Below are positions 54,349 to 63,966 of a DNA stretch of 64,000 bases, in pieces. The notes below the pieces were generated by a model. The model made no database searches, was not told where the DNA came from, and saw nothing but the letters and a program-made list of their open reading frames with translations. Both the position numbers and the translations under genes were made by a program. Every line of letters starts with the position of its first letter. Positions within the stretch are counted from its first letter, which is position 1. The stretch is from Psychrobium sp051201665 (GTDB lineage Bacteria; Pseudomonadota; Gammaproteobacteria; Enterobacterales; Psychrobiaceae), in contig NZ_CP179210.1 of NCBI RefSeq assembly GCF_051201665.1, positions 2,728,001 to 2,792,000 of the forward strand, written 5' to 3'.

Positions 54349-54709
54349 ATGAAATTTGATGCCAACTCATTGCCCAACGACCCAGAACAACTCAAGAGCA
54401 TGCTGCTTGAGTTGCAGTACGTTGTGCAAAAGCAAAACAAAGAGTTAGCGCAGCAAAAGTCTCTCTATCAAGAACTACTTGATGCGTATAACGCCAAGAT
54501 TGCCAAAGAATACGGCAAAAAGTCAGAGAAAATGCCAGGGGCTGGTGAAGTATTTAACGAAGTAGAAGCTCAATTGGATGACATAGAAACGCTGTCTGAC
54601 ACAGAAAAAGCGCTCCTCATCGCCAATGATGAACCACACACCGAAAAAGCAAAACCCAAGCGCACACCATTACCCGAGGCCTTACCTCGCAAAGAGGTGG
54701 TGGTTGATT
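54349..54709 (+). pseudogene. tnpC: IS66 element B tnpC, truncated by IS21
   Basis: The first 120 codons match element A (one visible change, NSLP for NTLP) up to KEVVVDL. The IS21 left end then starts and the frame stops a few codons later. The whole DDE domain is lost. Confidence 0.92.
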
Positions 54710-54772
54710 TGTCAACAACGGTTTAAAATTGACCCACTTTTTCAGTAATTCATCGATTGAAAACTGACCCAG

Positions 54773-55546
54773 TTAGTCTTGATAGGTATCAATAATACCC
54801 GCTTTTCTTTTTTCTCTTAATCGATAGCTTTCGCCAGTTAATTGCAACACATGAGAGTGATGTAGTACGCGATCTAACATGGCCGCTGTTAAAGTTGCAT
54901 CATCTGAAAAGGCGCTCGGCCACTGTCCAAAGGGTAAATTGCTCGTTAGAATCAAACTGCCTTTTTCATAACGCTTGGCAATGACATTAAAAAATAGATT
55001 TGCTTCATCACGGCCAAATGGTAAATAGCCTATCTCATCGATGATTAGCAACCGAGGAGCAAGAATAGAGCGTTGCATGTAGCTTTTCAATTTTCCTTGC
55101 CGCTGTGCACTGCTTAGCTGAAGCATTAAATCTGCGGCACTGATAAAACGTGTTTTCTTGCGTTGCTCAATGGCTTTATAACCTAACGCAATGGCTAAGT
55201 GTGTTTTACCTGTACCACTTGGACCTAGTAAAATGACATTCTCACACCGCTCAATAAAGGCAAGCGAGCTTAGCTCCGTTATCGCTTTACGTGGTGCCCC
55301 TGTTGCAATCTTGAAGTTAAATTGGTCTAGTGTTTTGATGCTTGGAAAACCGGACATTTTTAGCATGATTTCTCGCGCCCGATCATACTTATTCTCTAAC
55401 TCGCTAGTGAGGATCTGATACAAAAAGTCAGCATAACTACTTTCATTTTTGACGCATCGACTCGCAATGTTAGGCCAGTTGTTTTCTATATTTCTTAAAT
55501 TGAGTTGCTCACATATTGAAGCGATTTGTTCATGTTGAATACTCAT
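54773..55546 (-). CDS. istB: IS21 helper ATPase IstB
   Basis: 257 aa AAA+ protein. Walker A is GPSGTGKTHLAIALG (about residues 106-120) and Walker B is LLIIDEIGYLPF. It assists IstA in target capture. Its start overlaps the istA stop by 4 bp (55543-55546). It appears intact. Confidence 0.93.
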   Translation of the reverse strand: MSIQHEQIASICEQLNLRNIENNWPNIASRCVKNESSYADFLYQILTSELENKYDRAREIMLKMSGFPSIKTLDQFNFKIATGAPRKAITELSSLAFIERCENVILLGPSGTGKTHLAIALGYKAIEQRKKTRFISAADLMLQLSSAQRQGKLKSYMQRSILAPRLLIIDEIGYLPFGRDEANLFFNVIAKRYEKGSLILTSNLPFGQWPSAFSDDATLTAAMLDRVLHHSHVLQLTGESYRLREKRKAGIIDTYQD

Positions 55547-56568
55547 AGTTGCTCCAGTAGTTCACTGTAAACAGATATCGGGTGTTGATAGCATTCAATA
55601 TCAATGGGCGCAATAAACGACACTAATGCGCTGCTCTTTAAATCCAAACTGCTGTGAAGTTTTTGTGGAAGCGGTTGTAAGTACGCCACTTCTTCATCAA
55701 GGAGGTATTGCGGCTTTTGTGCGGTCGTACCATGAATACGTTGGTGGGCGACATCGTTTAGCCATCCGCCAATTTTGCTATTGGCATTTGCACAATCTAA
55801 CGATAAGCCCGCTTGCTTGAGCGTTGCATGCAGTGGTACAACAAAGCTATTCTTCAAGTAATGGTTAAATCGTTCAACTTTCCCCTTGGTTTTAGCACGA
55901 TACGGCCGACATGCTTTGGGTTGAAAACCATATTCCTCAGCCAAATCAAGAAACGATTGATTCCAACGGTGCTTTCCTTCACCGTAAACATCGCGCTCAA
56001 TAACTAATGCTTTAGCGTTGTCGCATAACACTTGTTTTGGAACGCCGCCAAAATAGTGAAATGCTTCCCTTAATCCGTCCATCCATGCTTCTGTTCGCTC
56101 ATGGTCATAAAAATAGACGTAGCAGGCTCGTGAATAGCCAAGGGTTGCCACAAACGCCTTAATGGTAAGCTTTCCGCGTTTAATCGTGGTGAAGTCTATT
56201 TGCATTTGTTGACCCGGAACGGTTTCAAATCGAACAATAGGCTCTGGTGTTAATTGCTTGAAAGGGGATAAATACACCCTGAGTTGCGTTATTCCACCTT
56301 GATAACCTCTAGATTTTATTTCTGACAACAAAACAACAGCTGGGATCCAGTGTGGTTTTGCAGCATCTATTCGACCTTGAATATACTCATGGAAGGGACT
56401 GAGTTTAGTCGGTGGTGAATGTCGTTTTGTATAATGAGGCACGTCATAGCCTCTTAAATATTTACGCACAGTATTGCGCGATACGTTTAATTCTTTGGCA
56501 ATGGCGCGAATGCTTTTGCCTTGTTTATGCAGGACTTTAATATTCACAAATAGCTCCTTCGTTAACAT
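55543..56568 (-). CDS. istA: IS21 transposase IstA
   Basis: 341 aa. The N-terminal HTH (GKSIRAIAKELNVSRNTVRK) is followed by an rve core with QQMQIDFTTIKRGKL (Asp), VLCDNAKALVI (Asp) and YRAKTKGKVERFNHYLK (Glu). This is somewhat shorter than the longest IstA proteins, but all catalytic parts are there. Confidence 0.93.
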   Translation of the reverse strand: MLTKELFVNIKVLHKQGKSIRAIAKELNVSRNTVRKYLRGYDVPHYTKRHSPPTKLSPFHEYIQGRIDAAKPHWIPAVVLLSEIKSRGYQGGITQLRVYLSPFKQLTPEPIVRFETVPGQQMQIDFTTIKRGKLTIKAFVATLGYSRACYVYFYDHERTEAWMDGLREAFHYFGGVPKQVLCDNAKALVIERDVYGEGKHRWNQSFLDLAEEYGFQPKACRPYRAKTKGKVERFNHYLKNSFVVPLHATLKQAGLSLDCANANSKIGGWLNDVAHQRIHGTTAQKPQYLLDEEVAYLQPLPQKLHSSLDLKSSALVSFIAPIDIECYQHPISVYSELLEQL

Positions 56569-56656
56569 ACCGTATCACCTAAAAATAAATAAATGATACA
56601 TCGGTGGGTCAATTTTGGATCGATGTTAGTGGGTCATTTTTGCACCGTTGGTGACA

Positions 56657-56962
56657 AGTAGCTTGAATGTCATTTTCATTATCTGAAACAAAAAAACCTA
56701 CATGCTTCTGCTCAAGTTCAAATCTCAACTGACTTAACCTTCTAGGTAAGTCATGTTTGATTTCATAGTATTCAACTGCTGCCATCCACGTTAGGTATTC
56801 AAATTCGCCCCAGTTGTCCCCAGTAAATAGATTGAGATGCTGAACAATGACTTTGTATAAATGTTTCTCATACTCTTCAGCATTGTTAATTTGCTTATCT
56901 TCGGCTCTTACCTTAAAGAAACTCAACATCTTTGATCTAGCTACATCATTCGAAATTTGCAT
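56657..56962 (-). pseudogene. Unknown protein, C-terminus removed by IS21
   Basis: 102 codons from ATG 56962 (MQISNDVARSKMLSFF), with GGAAGGTGAAC upstream. A soluble, charged helical protein (EYEKHLYKVIVQHLNLFTGD, then EYLTWMAAVEYYEIK). After NDIQAT the frame enters the IS21 end, so the natural C-terminus is lost. No family is recognised. It is 30 bp downstream of the membrane protein gene at 56992 in the same direction. Confidence 0.6.
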
Positions 56963-56991
56963 ATTGTTCACCTTCCTATAATGAATTAACT

Positions 56992-57405
56992 TTAATACGA
57001 TACGCTTGGAGCAAATGTGCCAAACATTAAGTACCAAAGACCTGCAAAAAGTGCGTGTGGCAGAAAGTAAATAAAGTAACTCCTAATTAAGCGGGATGAC
57101 CTTCTACGAATACCCCGAATTAATGCTCCCTTATCAGCTTCTGACCACCCTTTAAGTCCTCTCGCTTCAGCAATATCTAATTTCCTTATTTGTTTAGCTC
57201 GTTCCATCCAGCACAAATTCCACCACCCCATACTGTGATAAGAGAAAAAAAGGAAACATAAGCCCACACATAACGGAATATTATGACTAGGGGTAAATAC
57301 AGCAATAATAAACCCTGCGGCTAATGTGGCATATAAACCGAAAAAATTGATGATGCAGTTTAGTATTGGTGCGAACTGTAGATTAGCTTGCTGTACATAA
57401 TTCAT
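56992..57405 (-). CDS. Unrecognised membrane protein, 137 aa
   Basis: Strong ribosome site GCAGGAG before ATG 57405. Helices at about residues 13-40 (ILNCIINFFGLYATLAAGFIIAVF), 45-60 and 108-130 surround a central basic loop (RAKQIRKLDIAEARGLKGW, IRGIRRRSSRLIRS). The family is unknown. It probably formed an operon with the IS21-truncated gene downstream. Confidence 0.6.
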   Translation of the reverse strand: MNYVQQANLQFAPILNCIINFFGLYATLAAGFIIAVFTPSHNIPLCVGLCFLFFSYHSMGWWNLCWMERAKQIRKLDIAEARGLKGWSEADKGALIRGIRRRSSRLIRSYFIYFLPHALFAGLWYLMFGTFAPSVSY

Positions 57406-57613
57406 TTAATTCTCCTGCATGTTTAGTCGATCTTTAGTCTTGAAGAGACCTTAACTATAAGCAGCTATTATATGAACAAGGTAGACATCAAGTGTCTTAG
57501 CTAAATTAAGGTCATTGATGATGAATCATTAAATTGACGTAACTAACTTAAGCAGTGGGTGGGTGGGGTTCATCGCTTTAATAACTTAAAACAACACAAT
57601 GACGGAAGTTAAA

Positions 57614-59332
57614 CTGTCTTTCCGCACCTAAAAAATTAATAAAAAAACCTTGACGCAGATCGCCATATTTGATCTATTACTTATCTTTGGGTGATGGAAA
57701 AATAATGGCGTCATATTCAACAAAAGGTCTTGATCATTTAGGTTTGGTTGCTGGCATGAACAAAGAGCTTGGTATTGCCAAGATAATTGATCAGGCGCTC
57801 CCTGGGCAATGTGATGGCAAGCTTATCTCTTACGGTCAATTGGTTGAAGCCATGATTTTAAATGGGCTTGGCTTTGTTGGCCGTACCTTACATATGTACC
57901 CACAATACTTTAAAGAGCGTCCTGTTGAGCGCCTTATAGGTAAAGGGATAAAGGCTGAATATATCAATGACGATGCGCTAGGCCGTTGCCTTGATAAACT
58001 TTATGAAACGGGCGTGTCAGACATCTATCAAACGTTATCAGCGAGTGTTGTTAAACATTTAGGGCTACCATGCGAAGGCATTAATTTAGACTCAACCAGT
58101 ATTCATGTTGATGGTAATTATGATCATAAAGAGGACTGTAAAGCGGTTAAACTCGTTAGAGGTTACAGTCGAGACCATCGTCCAGAGTTGAATCAGGTTG
58201 TACTTAACTTGATCACTGAAAACAAAGCAGGTATCCCCGTGTACATGCAAGCTGCCAGTGGCAATATTAACGACAATGAAGGTTTTAAACATATTGTTAA
58301 ACACCACATTAGTAGCTTGAAAGCGGCGCAAGATAGCCAATATTTTATTGCCGATGCCGCCCTATATACCGCAGAAACAATTCAATCACTGGATGAACAA
58401 ACACAGTTATTTATCTCTCGCGCCCCGCAAAAGTTAAAGCAAGTAAAAGAAGCAATCGCCCGGAAAAACACACTAGATTTTAAAACACTTGATAATGGCT
58501 ACAGCGCAGCATGGCTTGAGTCTGACTATGGCGAAGTAAAACAGCGTTGGTTATTAATAGAAAGCGAGCAAGCGAAAAAACGGGAGCAACATACGCTAGA
58601 TAAACGTATGAAAAAAGACTCAAACGAGGTGATAAAATCATTCAAAAAATTGAGTCGACAGCGTTTTTCTTGTCCATTAGATGCAGCTAAAACATTAAAT
58701 ACATGGTTAAAAGCCCATAATGAGATTGGTATTGATGGCGATAAAATCCTTAAGCATGCCATATTCAAACAAAGTGGTCACCCTAAGCTAAACCAACAAC
58801 CCGATAGCTATGAGTACCAAATAACAGGGCAATTGTATTGGTCACTAAAGAGTCGAGAACAACGATTGCAAGAAAAAGGCATGTTTATGTTAGCGACCAA
58901 TGATTTGAGTGAAGGGCTCACGATGGAGAAAATGCTCAGTCTTTACAAGTCTCAACAAAGTGTAGAAAAAGGGTTCAGGTTTTTAAAAAGCCCTGACTTT
59001 TTAACCTCATCACTTTATTTGAAAAAGCCAGAAAGAATAGAAGCGCTATTGATGGTAATGACATGCTGCTTAATGGTTTACGCGGCATTAGAGCATAAAA
59101 TCAGAAGGGAGCTAAAGGCTCAGTCTGCCTATTTTCCCAACTTAAAATACAAACCATGCCAAAACCCAACCGCTCGTTGGGTATTCTTTTGCTTTCAGGG
59201 CATTCATGTCTTAACAATCAGTGGTGAGCAACAGCTAGTCTTAAATGTGGAAGAGAGGAACAGTATTATCATTAATTGCATGGGTAGTATCTATCAAAAA
59301 ATTTATTCCTAAAAATACTGCGGAATGTCGGG
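57614..59332 (+). mobile_element. IS1634-family element (intact gene; ends estimated)
   Basis: Outer boundaries are taken from CTGTCTTTCCGCA on the left and, complemented, CCCGACATTCCGCA on the right, sharing TTCCGCA and similar spacing. I could not establish the target duplication, so the limits are approximate by several bases. It contains one transposase gene. Confidence 0.75.
57705..59312 (+). CDS. IS1634-family transposase
   Basis: 535 aa from ATG 57705 (MASYSTKGLDHLGLVAG) with GATGGAAA upstream; the earlier start at 57669 is within the IS leader. The DUF4277-type N-terminus (MILNGLGFVGRTLHMYPQYF) is followed by the DDE core (INLDSTSIHVDGNY, FIADAALYTAETI) and the C-terminal QQSVEKGFRFLKSPDF catalytic-Glu region. 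It appears functional and is the intact relative of the dead copy at 40718-41812. Confidence 0.92.
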   Translation: MASYSTKGLDHLGLVAGMNKELGIAKIIDQALPGQCDGKLISYGQLVEAMILNGLGFVGRTLHMYPQYFKERPVERLIGKGIKAEYINDDALGRCLDKLYETGVSDIYQTLSASVVKHLGLPCEGINLDSTSIHVDGNYDHKEDCKAVKLVRGYSRDHRPELNQVVLNLITENKAGIPVYMQAASGNINDNEGFKHIVKHHISSLKAAQDSQYFIADAALYTAETIQSLDEQTQLFISRAPQKLKQVKEAIARKNTLDFKTLDNGYSAAWLESDYGEVKQRWLLIESEQAKKREQHTLDKRMKKDSNEVIKSFKKLSRQRFSCPLDAAKTLNTWLKAHNEIGIDGDKILKHAIFKQSGHPKLNQQPDSYEYQITGQLYWSLKSREQRLQEKGMFMLATNDLSEGLTMEKMLSLYKSQQSVEKGFRFLKSPDFLTSSLYLKKPERIEALLMVMTCCLMVYAALEHKIRRELKAQSAYFPNLKYKPCQNPTARWVFFCFQGIHVLTISGEQQLVLNVEERNSIIINCMGSIYQKIYS

Positions 59333-59674
59333 TATATATTAGTTTAACTACATAAATATCAATATTTTCAATTAGATTCGTTTAGAGCATAATGTGATTA
59401 ACATAGAAGAAATACACTAATATTCATTTTTTGATCATATATGTAAAAACTGAAGGAAACTTGAATGTGTAAGTAACGGCGTTTTTCAAATTAATCGCTC
59501 AATATAGAGCCTTTATATAAAACTCACAGAAGTTCTACTTGTTTAAAATGAGCAAGTGTCGAATTCTAACTTATAACAAATAACGCTCGTCATCGGTGAA
59601 TAACCGTTGTAGTATGACAACCATGTTTAGACGTCTAAACGTCTGTAGTTAGGTTTGGTATTAGGGTTATTGTT
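59333..59674. promoter_or_regulatory. metH upstream region with tandem MetJ boxes
   Basis: About 340 bp without a gene. AGACGTCT (59629-59636) and AAACGTCT (59637-59644) are adjacent 8-bp MetJ boxes (consensus AGACGTCT), 30 bp before the metH ATG. MetJ with S-adenosylmethionine would repress transcription here. I saw no cobalamin-riboswitch-like fold. Confidence 0.8.
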
Positions 59675-62600
59675 ATGGTTTTAAAAGCGAGTCAACAAAA
59701 AAGTCAAATAGAAGAAATACTTAAAAATCGTATTATGATTCTTGATGGCGCTATGGGCACGATGATCCAAGGCCATGATTTTAGCGAAGAAGATTTTCGC
59801 GGTGAACGTTTTAAAGATTGGCCTTGTTCTATCAAGGGCAATAACGATTTATTATCAATAACCCAAACCGAAGCTATTAAGGACATCCATCGCCAATATT
59901 TCGCTGCTGGTGCTGACATTGTTGAAACCAATACTTTCAATGCAACCACCATCGCTATGGCGGATTATGAAATGGAGTCTATTGCGCGTGAGATCAACAC
60001 TATATCTGCTCAAATAGCCCGTGAAGTCGCCGATGAATTTGCGGCAACTGAGCCAGATAAGCCCCGTTTTGTAGCAGGTGTATTAGGACCTACTAACCGT
60101 ACCTGTAGTATTTCACCCGATGTTAACGATCCGGGTTTTCGAAATATCACCTTCAACCAACTTGTTGAAGCCTATAGTGAATCAACCCACGCCTTGATCG
60201 AAGGTGGTTGTGACATCATTATGGTGGAAACAATTTTTGATACGCTTAATGCCAAGGCCTGTTTGTTTGCGGTAGAAAGTGTGTTTGAAGAACTTGGTTA
60301 CAAACTACCTGTGATGATATCTGGCACCATTACCGACGCTTCTGGCCGCACCCTAACTGGACAAACAACCGAAGCTTTTTATAATTCACTGCGCCATGTT
60401 GAGCCGATTTCAATTGGTCTTAACTGTGCATTGGGCCCAAGTGAATTACGCCAATATGTTGAAGAATTATCGCGTTTAAGCGAATTCCCAGTCAGCGCAC
60501 ATCCTAATGCCGGTTTGCCTAATGAATTTGGCGGTTATGATCTTGATGCGATTGAAATGGCTGATTACATTGATGAATGGGCGCAAAGTGGCTTTTTAAA
60601 TATCGTTGGTGGCTGTTGTGGTACAACGCCGCTCCACATCAAAAAAATTAGTGACAAATTAGCAAGTCTTGCACCGCGAAAACTGCCTGAAATTGAAGTG
60701 GCTTGTCGCCTGTCAGGGTTAGAACCTTACAATATTTTCAAAGACTCACTGTATACCAATGTCGGTGAGCGTACTAACGTGACTGGTTCAGCGCGTTTCT
60801 TACGCCTCATTAAAGAAGAAGATTACACTACCGCATTAGAAGTAGCGCTACATCAGGTTGAAGCTGGCGCACAAATCATTGATATCAACATGGATGAAGG
60901 CATGCTCGATGCCAAGTTCGCGATGACGCGTTTTCTAAATCTTATTGCGTCAGAGCCTGATATTTCTAAAGTGCCGATTATGATTGATTCATCAAAATGG
61001 GACGTTATTGAAGCTGGTCTGCAATGTGTGCAGGGTAAATGTATTGTTAACTCAATTTCGCTTAAAGAAGGTGAAGAACAGTTTATTTATCAAGCCAAGC
61101 TTATAAAACGCTATGGCGCTGCGGCTATTGTGATGGCCTTTGATGAAGATGGCCAAGCAGACACCTACGAGCGAAAAGTTGAAATATGTCAGCGCGCTTA
61201 TGATGTGTTAACGCAAAAAGTAGGTTTCCCGCCAGAAGATATTATTTTTGATCCGAACATTTTCGCCATAGCAACGGGTATTGAAGAGCATAATAACTAC
61301 GCGGTCGATTTTATTGAAGCGACCCGTTTTATTCGCGAAAACTTGCCACACGCTGGCGTGTCAGGTGGTGTATCAAACGTATCTTTCTCATTTCGTGGTA
61401 ATAACCCAGTGCGTGAAGCTATTCACGGCGTGTTCTTGTATTACGCTATTCAAGCGGGCATGAACATGGGCATTGTTAATGCCGCGCAATTGGCCATTTA
61501 CGATGATATTCCGAAAGATCTTAAAGACGCCGTGGAATATGCGGTCTTAAATCACGGCGATGATGCCACTGAAAAGCTACTCGATGTCGCCGAAGAATAT
61601 CGTAATGCCGGTTCAAAATCGAAAACTCATGTTCAAGATTTATCATGGCGTGAACTGCCTGTTGAAAAACGTCTTGCCCATTCGTTAGTCAAAGGCATTA
61701 CCGAATACATTGTTGAAGATACCGAAGCAGCCCGCGTGATGTTTGATAAACCAATTGAGGTAATTGAAGGGCCATTAATGGATGGCATGAACATCGTAGG
61801 TGATTTATTTGGCTCCGGTAAAATGTTTTTACCACAGGTGGTTAAGTCTGCACGGGTGATGAAACAAGCCGTTGCTTATTTAAACCCCTATATTGAAGAA
61901 GAGAAAACACCGGGCCAATCAAACGGTAAAGTCGTGATGGCCACGGTAAAAGGCGATGTTCACGACATCGGTAAAAACATTGTTGGCATTGTATTGCAGT
62001 GTAATGGCTATGAAGTCTTTGATTTAGGCGTGATGGTGAGTGTGGAAGACATTATCAAATGCGTTAAAGAAAACGATGCCGATGTCATTGGGTTATCTGG
62101 CCTTATTACACCATCACTTGATGAAATGGTGCATAACGTTAAAGCCTTTATTCGTGAAAGTATTGATATACCTGTGCTCATTGGCGGCGCGACTTGTTCG
62201 AAAATTCACACCGCAGTGAAAATAGCGCCACACTATGAACACGGCGCACTTTATGTGGCTGACGCTTCTCGCAGCGTGCCTATCGTGACCAAGCTTATTA
62301 ACGATAAAACTCGTCAAACCTGTATTGATGAGCATTATCAAGAATACGATGTCATGCGTGAGAAGCGCTTAGCGCAAGGCAACCGCAAAACCTTGGTAAG
62401 CCTGGAAGCAGCTCGTGCTAACAAATGTACGTTTGATTATGAAAATAATCCGCCAGTGCAACCTAATGTGTTAGGTAAACAAGTATTTGATAATTACCCA
62501 CTTGAAAAACTGTTAGAGCGTATCGATTGGACGCCATTTTTCCGTTCGTGGGAGCTGCATGGAAAATTCCCGAAGATTTTAGAAGATAAAGTAGTGGGTG

Positions 62601-63379
62601 AAGAAGCGACCAAATTGTTTGCAGATGCCCAAGCGATGCTTAAACAAATTATCGATGAAAAGTGGTTAACGGCGCGCGCAGTCATTGGTTTATTTCCAGC
62701 CAACAGCGTCAATGACGATGATATCGAATTATATACCGATGAATCACGTGAAGACGTGATGATGACGACTCATCACTTACGTCAGCAAATTGAGCGTGTT
62801 GGTGGCAACCACAACTTTGCACTATCAGACTTTGTTGCACCTAAAGAATCAAACGTTCCTGATTACATGGGGGGCTTTGCCGTAACCGCTGGCATTGGCA
62901 TCGACGAACACGTTGAGCGTTTTGAAAAAGCGCACGATGATTACAGCGCTATTATGCTTAAATCATTGGCTGATCGTCTCGCCGAAGCCTTTGCAGAGCA
63001 TATGCACGAACGTGTGCGTAAAGAATTTTGGGGCTATGCCAGCGATGAAACCTTAGATAACGAAGCGCTTATTAAAGAGAAATATAAAGGCATTCGCCCT
63101 GCGCCTGGTTATCCGGCGTGTCCGGATCACACCGAGAAAGCACTATTGTGGGAGCTATTAGCGCCTGATCAAGATATCGGGCTTAACATAACTGAAAGCT
63201 ACGCGATGTTTCCGACAGCCGCAGTATCAGGTTGGTATTTTGCCCATCCTGAATCACGCTACTTTGGGGTAAGTGATATAAAGCGTGACCAAGTTGAAGA
63301 TTACGCCAAGCGCAAAGGCATGACGATGCAAGAATCTGAGCGTTGGCTGGCACCTAATTTGAGTTATGATCCTGAATAA
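59675..63379 (+). CDS. metH: Cobalamin-dependent methionine synthase
   Basis: 1234 aa, full length. It transfers a methyl group from methyltetrahydrofolate through cobalamin to homocysteine. The homocysteine domain (1-330) has zinc ligands Cys about 251 (NCALG) and CC about 313-314 (GGCCGTTP). The folate domain starts at VGERTNVTGS (about 365). Next come the cap (about 650-740) and the B12 domain with DVHDIGKNIV, whose His about 763 is the lower cobalt ligand. The C-terminal activation domain ends with RPAPGYPACPDH and ESYAMFPTAAVSGWYF. It is complete and single-gene. Confidence 0.97.
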   Translation: MVLKASQQKSQIEEILKNRIMILDGAMGTMIQGHDFSEEDFRGERFKDWPCSIKGNNDLLSITQTEAIKDIHRQYFAAGADIVETNTFNATTIAMADYEMESIAREINTISAQIAREVADEFAATEPDKPRFVAGVLGPTNRTCSISPDVNDPGFRNITFNQLVEAYSESTHALIEGGCDIIMVETIFDTLNAKACLFAVESVFEELGYKLPVMISGTITDASGRTLTGQTTEAFYNSLRHVEPISIGLNCALGPSELRQYVEELSRLSEFPVSAHPNAGLPNEFGGYDLDAIEMADYIDEWAQSGFLNIVGGCCGTTPLHIKKISDKLASLAPRKLPEIEVACRLSGLEPYNIFKDSLYTNVGERTNVTGSARFLRLIKEEDYTTALEVALHQVEAGAQIIDINMDEGMLDAKFAMTRFLNLIASEPDISKVPIMIDSSKWDVIEAGLQCVQGKCIVNSISLKEGEEQFIYQAKLIKRYGAAAIVMAFDEDGQADTYERKVEICQRAYDVLTQKVGFPPEDIIFDPNIFAIATGIEEHNNYAVDFIEATRFIRENLPHAGVSGGVSNVSFSFRGNNPVREAIHGVFLYYAIQAGMNMGIVNAAQLAIYDDIPKDLKDAVEYAVLNHGDDATEKLLDVAEEYRNAGSKSKTHVQDLSWRELPVEKRLAHSLVKGITEYIVEDTEAARVMFDKPIEVIEGPLMDGMNIVGDLFGSGKMFLPQVVKSARVMKQAVAYLNPYIEEEKTPGQSNGKVVMATVKGDVHDIGKNIVGIVLQCNGYEVFDLGVMVSVEDIIKCVKENDADVIGLSGLITPSLDEMVHNVKAFIRESIDIPVLIGGATCSKIHTAVKIAPHYEHGALYVADASRSVPIVTKLINDKTRQTCIDEHYQEYDVMREKRLAQGNRKTLVSLEAARANKCTFDYENNPPVQPNVLGKQVFDNYPLEKLLERIDWTPFFRSWELHGKFPKILEDKVVGEEATKLFADAQAMLKQIIDEKWLTARAVIGLFPANSVNDDDIELYTDESREDVMMTTHHLRQQIERVGGNHNFALSDFVAPKESNVPDYMGGFAVTAGIGIDEHVERFEKAHDDYSAIMLKSLADRLAEAFAEHMHERVRKEFWGYASDETLDNEALIKEKYKGIRPAPGYPACPDHTEKALLWELLAPDQDIGLNITESYAMFPTAAVSGWYFAHPESRYFGVSDIKRDQVEDYAKRKGMTMQESERWLAPNLSYDPE

Positions 63380-63401
63380 TAAAATTATATATTGACCGGC
63401 C

Positions 63402-63439
63402 GTTAGGTATAGAAATTGAATGACTTAGTTATACCTAAC
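63402..63439. repeat. Perfect 10-bp inverted repeat after metH
   Basis: GTTAGGTATA pairs with TATACCTAAC across an 18-nt loop, 22 bp past the metH stop. It could terminate transcription without a strong T run, or be a protein site. Confidence 0.5.
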
Positions 63440-63512
63440 ACGACGAAATCGCAACACACGGCCAATATTTATACGCGAATTAAAGAACTCACCAAAGAAT
63501 CAGTTAGGCTTT

Positions 63513-63666
63513 ATACCAATTGCATTAAGTAAGTGATCTTGTTGTGCGTAGAGAAAATCAGCTAAAACAAGGCGCTCGATTGACTAATAGCTGGCTATTA
63601 GGATTGAGAGCAACGCCATTTTAGTTAATTTTAACAAGTACAAGTGGGCAAATATTTAATGCAATT
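63513..63666. repeat. R1 miniature repeat, copy at 63.5 kb
   Basis: Same orientation as 2412-2567 and nearly identical, from ATACCAATTGCATTA to TAATGCAATT. The right terminus continues AATGGTAT instead of GGTAT. It replaces the 5' part of the next gene. Confidence 0.85.
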
Positions 63667-63674
63667 AATGGTAT

Positions 63675-63922
63675 TACAACTTCATGGCAATGAAGATGTT
63701 GAAATAAGCCTACAATTGGCAGAGTTTTATAGTGCGACACAGGAAGTTGATTTAGCGATGCGTTATTTTGTGCAAGCGTTAGAACAAGGCTATCGATTGG
63801 ATTATCGCGTTCTTCAGGCGCCGTTATTTTCTGCGCTACGACATCATCATGGTTTCAAGAGGTTCATTAAGCCAAAGCCGAAGCAGTTAATCGATGGCAA
63901 GCGAAAAATTGGCGAATACTAG
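63675..63922 (+). pseudogene. TPR-like protein, C-terminal fragment behind an R1 element
   Basis: About 80 residues (LQLHGNEDVEISLQLAEFYS, then QEVDLAMRYFVQALEQGYRL) match a TPR/Sel1-like helical hairpin. The only ATG that could start it (63644) lies in the R1 end and would give MGKYLMQL. It is therefore probably the tail of a gene whose beginning was displaced by R1. Confidence 0.6.
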
Positions 63923-63942
63923 GGGATTGTAAAAACAAAAAA

Positions 63943-63966
63943 GCCCGCATTAGATCTAATGCGGGC
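63943..63966 (-). terminator. Rho-independent terminator (minus strand, possibly bidirectional)
   Basis: GCCCGCATTAGA-TCTAATGCGGGC is a perfect 24-bp palindrome. On the left it is followed (minus strand) by TTTTTTGTTTTT, so it best terminates a minus-strand gene lying to the right of the window. A short frame ending at 63985 (TELA then TAA on the minus strand) could be the end of that gene. Confidence 0.75.

Larger units (their letters stand above)
51005..54709 (+). mobile_element. IS66-family element B, split by two IS3 elements and truncated
   Basis: The left end GTAAGCGTCTCGCC at 51005 runs to GTATCTC, where IS3-1 (51062-52319) is inserted in the leader. The leader and first nine codons of tnpA resume to 52371, where IS3-2 (52372-53633) is inserted. 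tnpA, tnpB and the first 120 codons of tnpC follow to 54709, where an IS21 begins. The right end is absent. Host sequence alone, once the IS3s are removed, is nearly identical to element A. Confidence 0.92.
54710..56656 (-). mobile_element. IS21-family element, 1947 bp
   Basis: Ends TGTCAACAACGGTTTAAAAT (left) and, complemented, TGTCACCAACGGTGCAAAAA (right), each followed by ATTGACCCAC-type repeats, as usual for the multiple terminal repeats of IS21. It carries istA and istB on the minus strand. No direct repeat is visible at the flanks, and both flanking genes are cut. This suggests a deletion next to the element after insertion. Confidence 0.9.
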
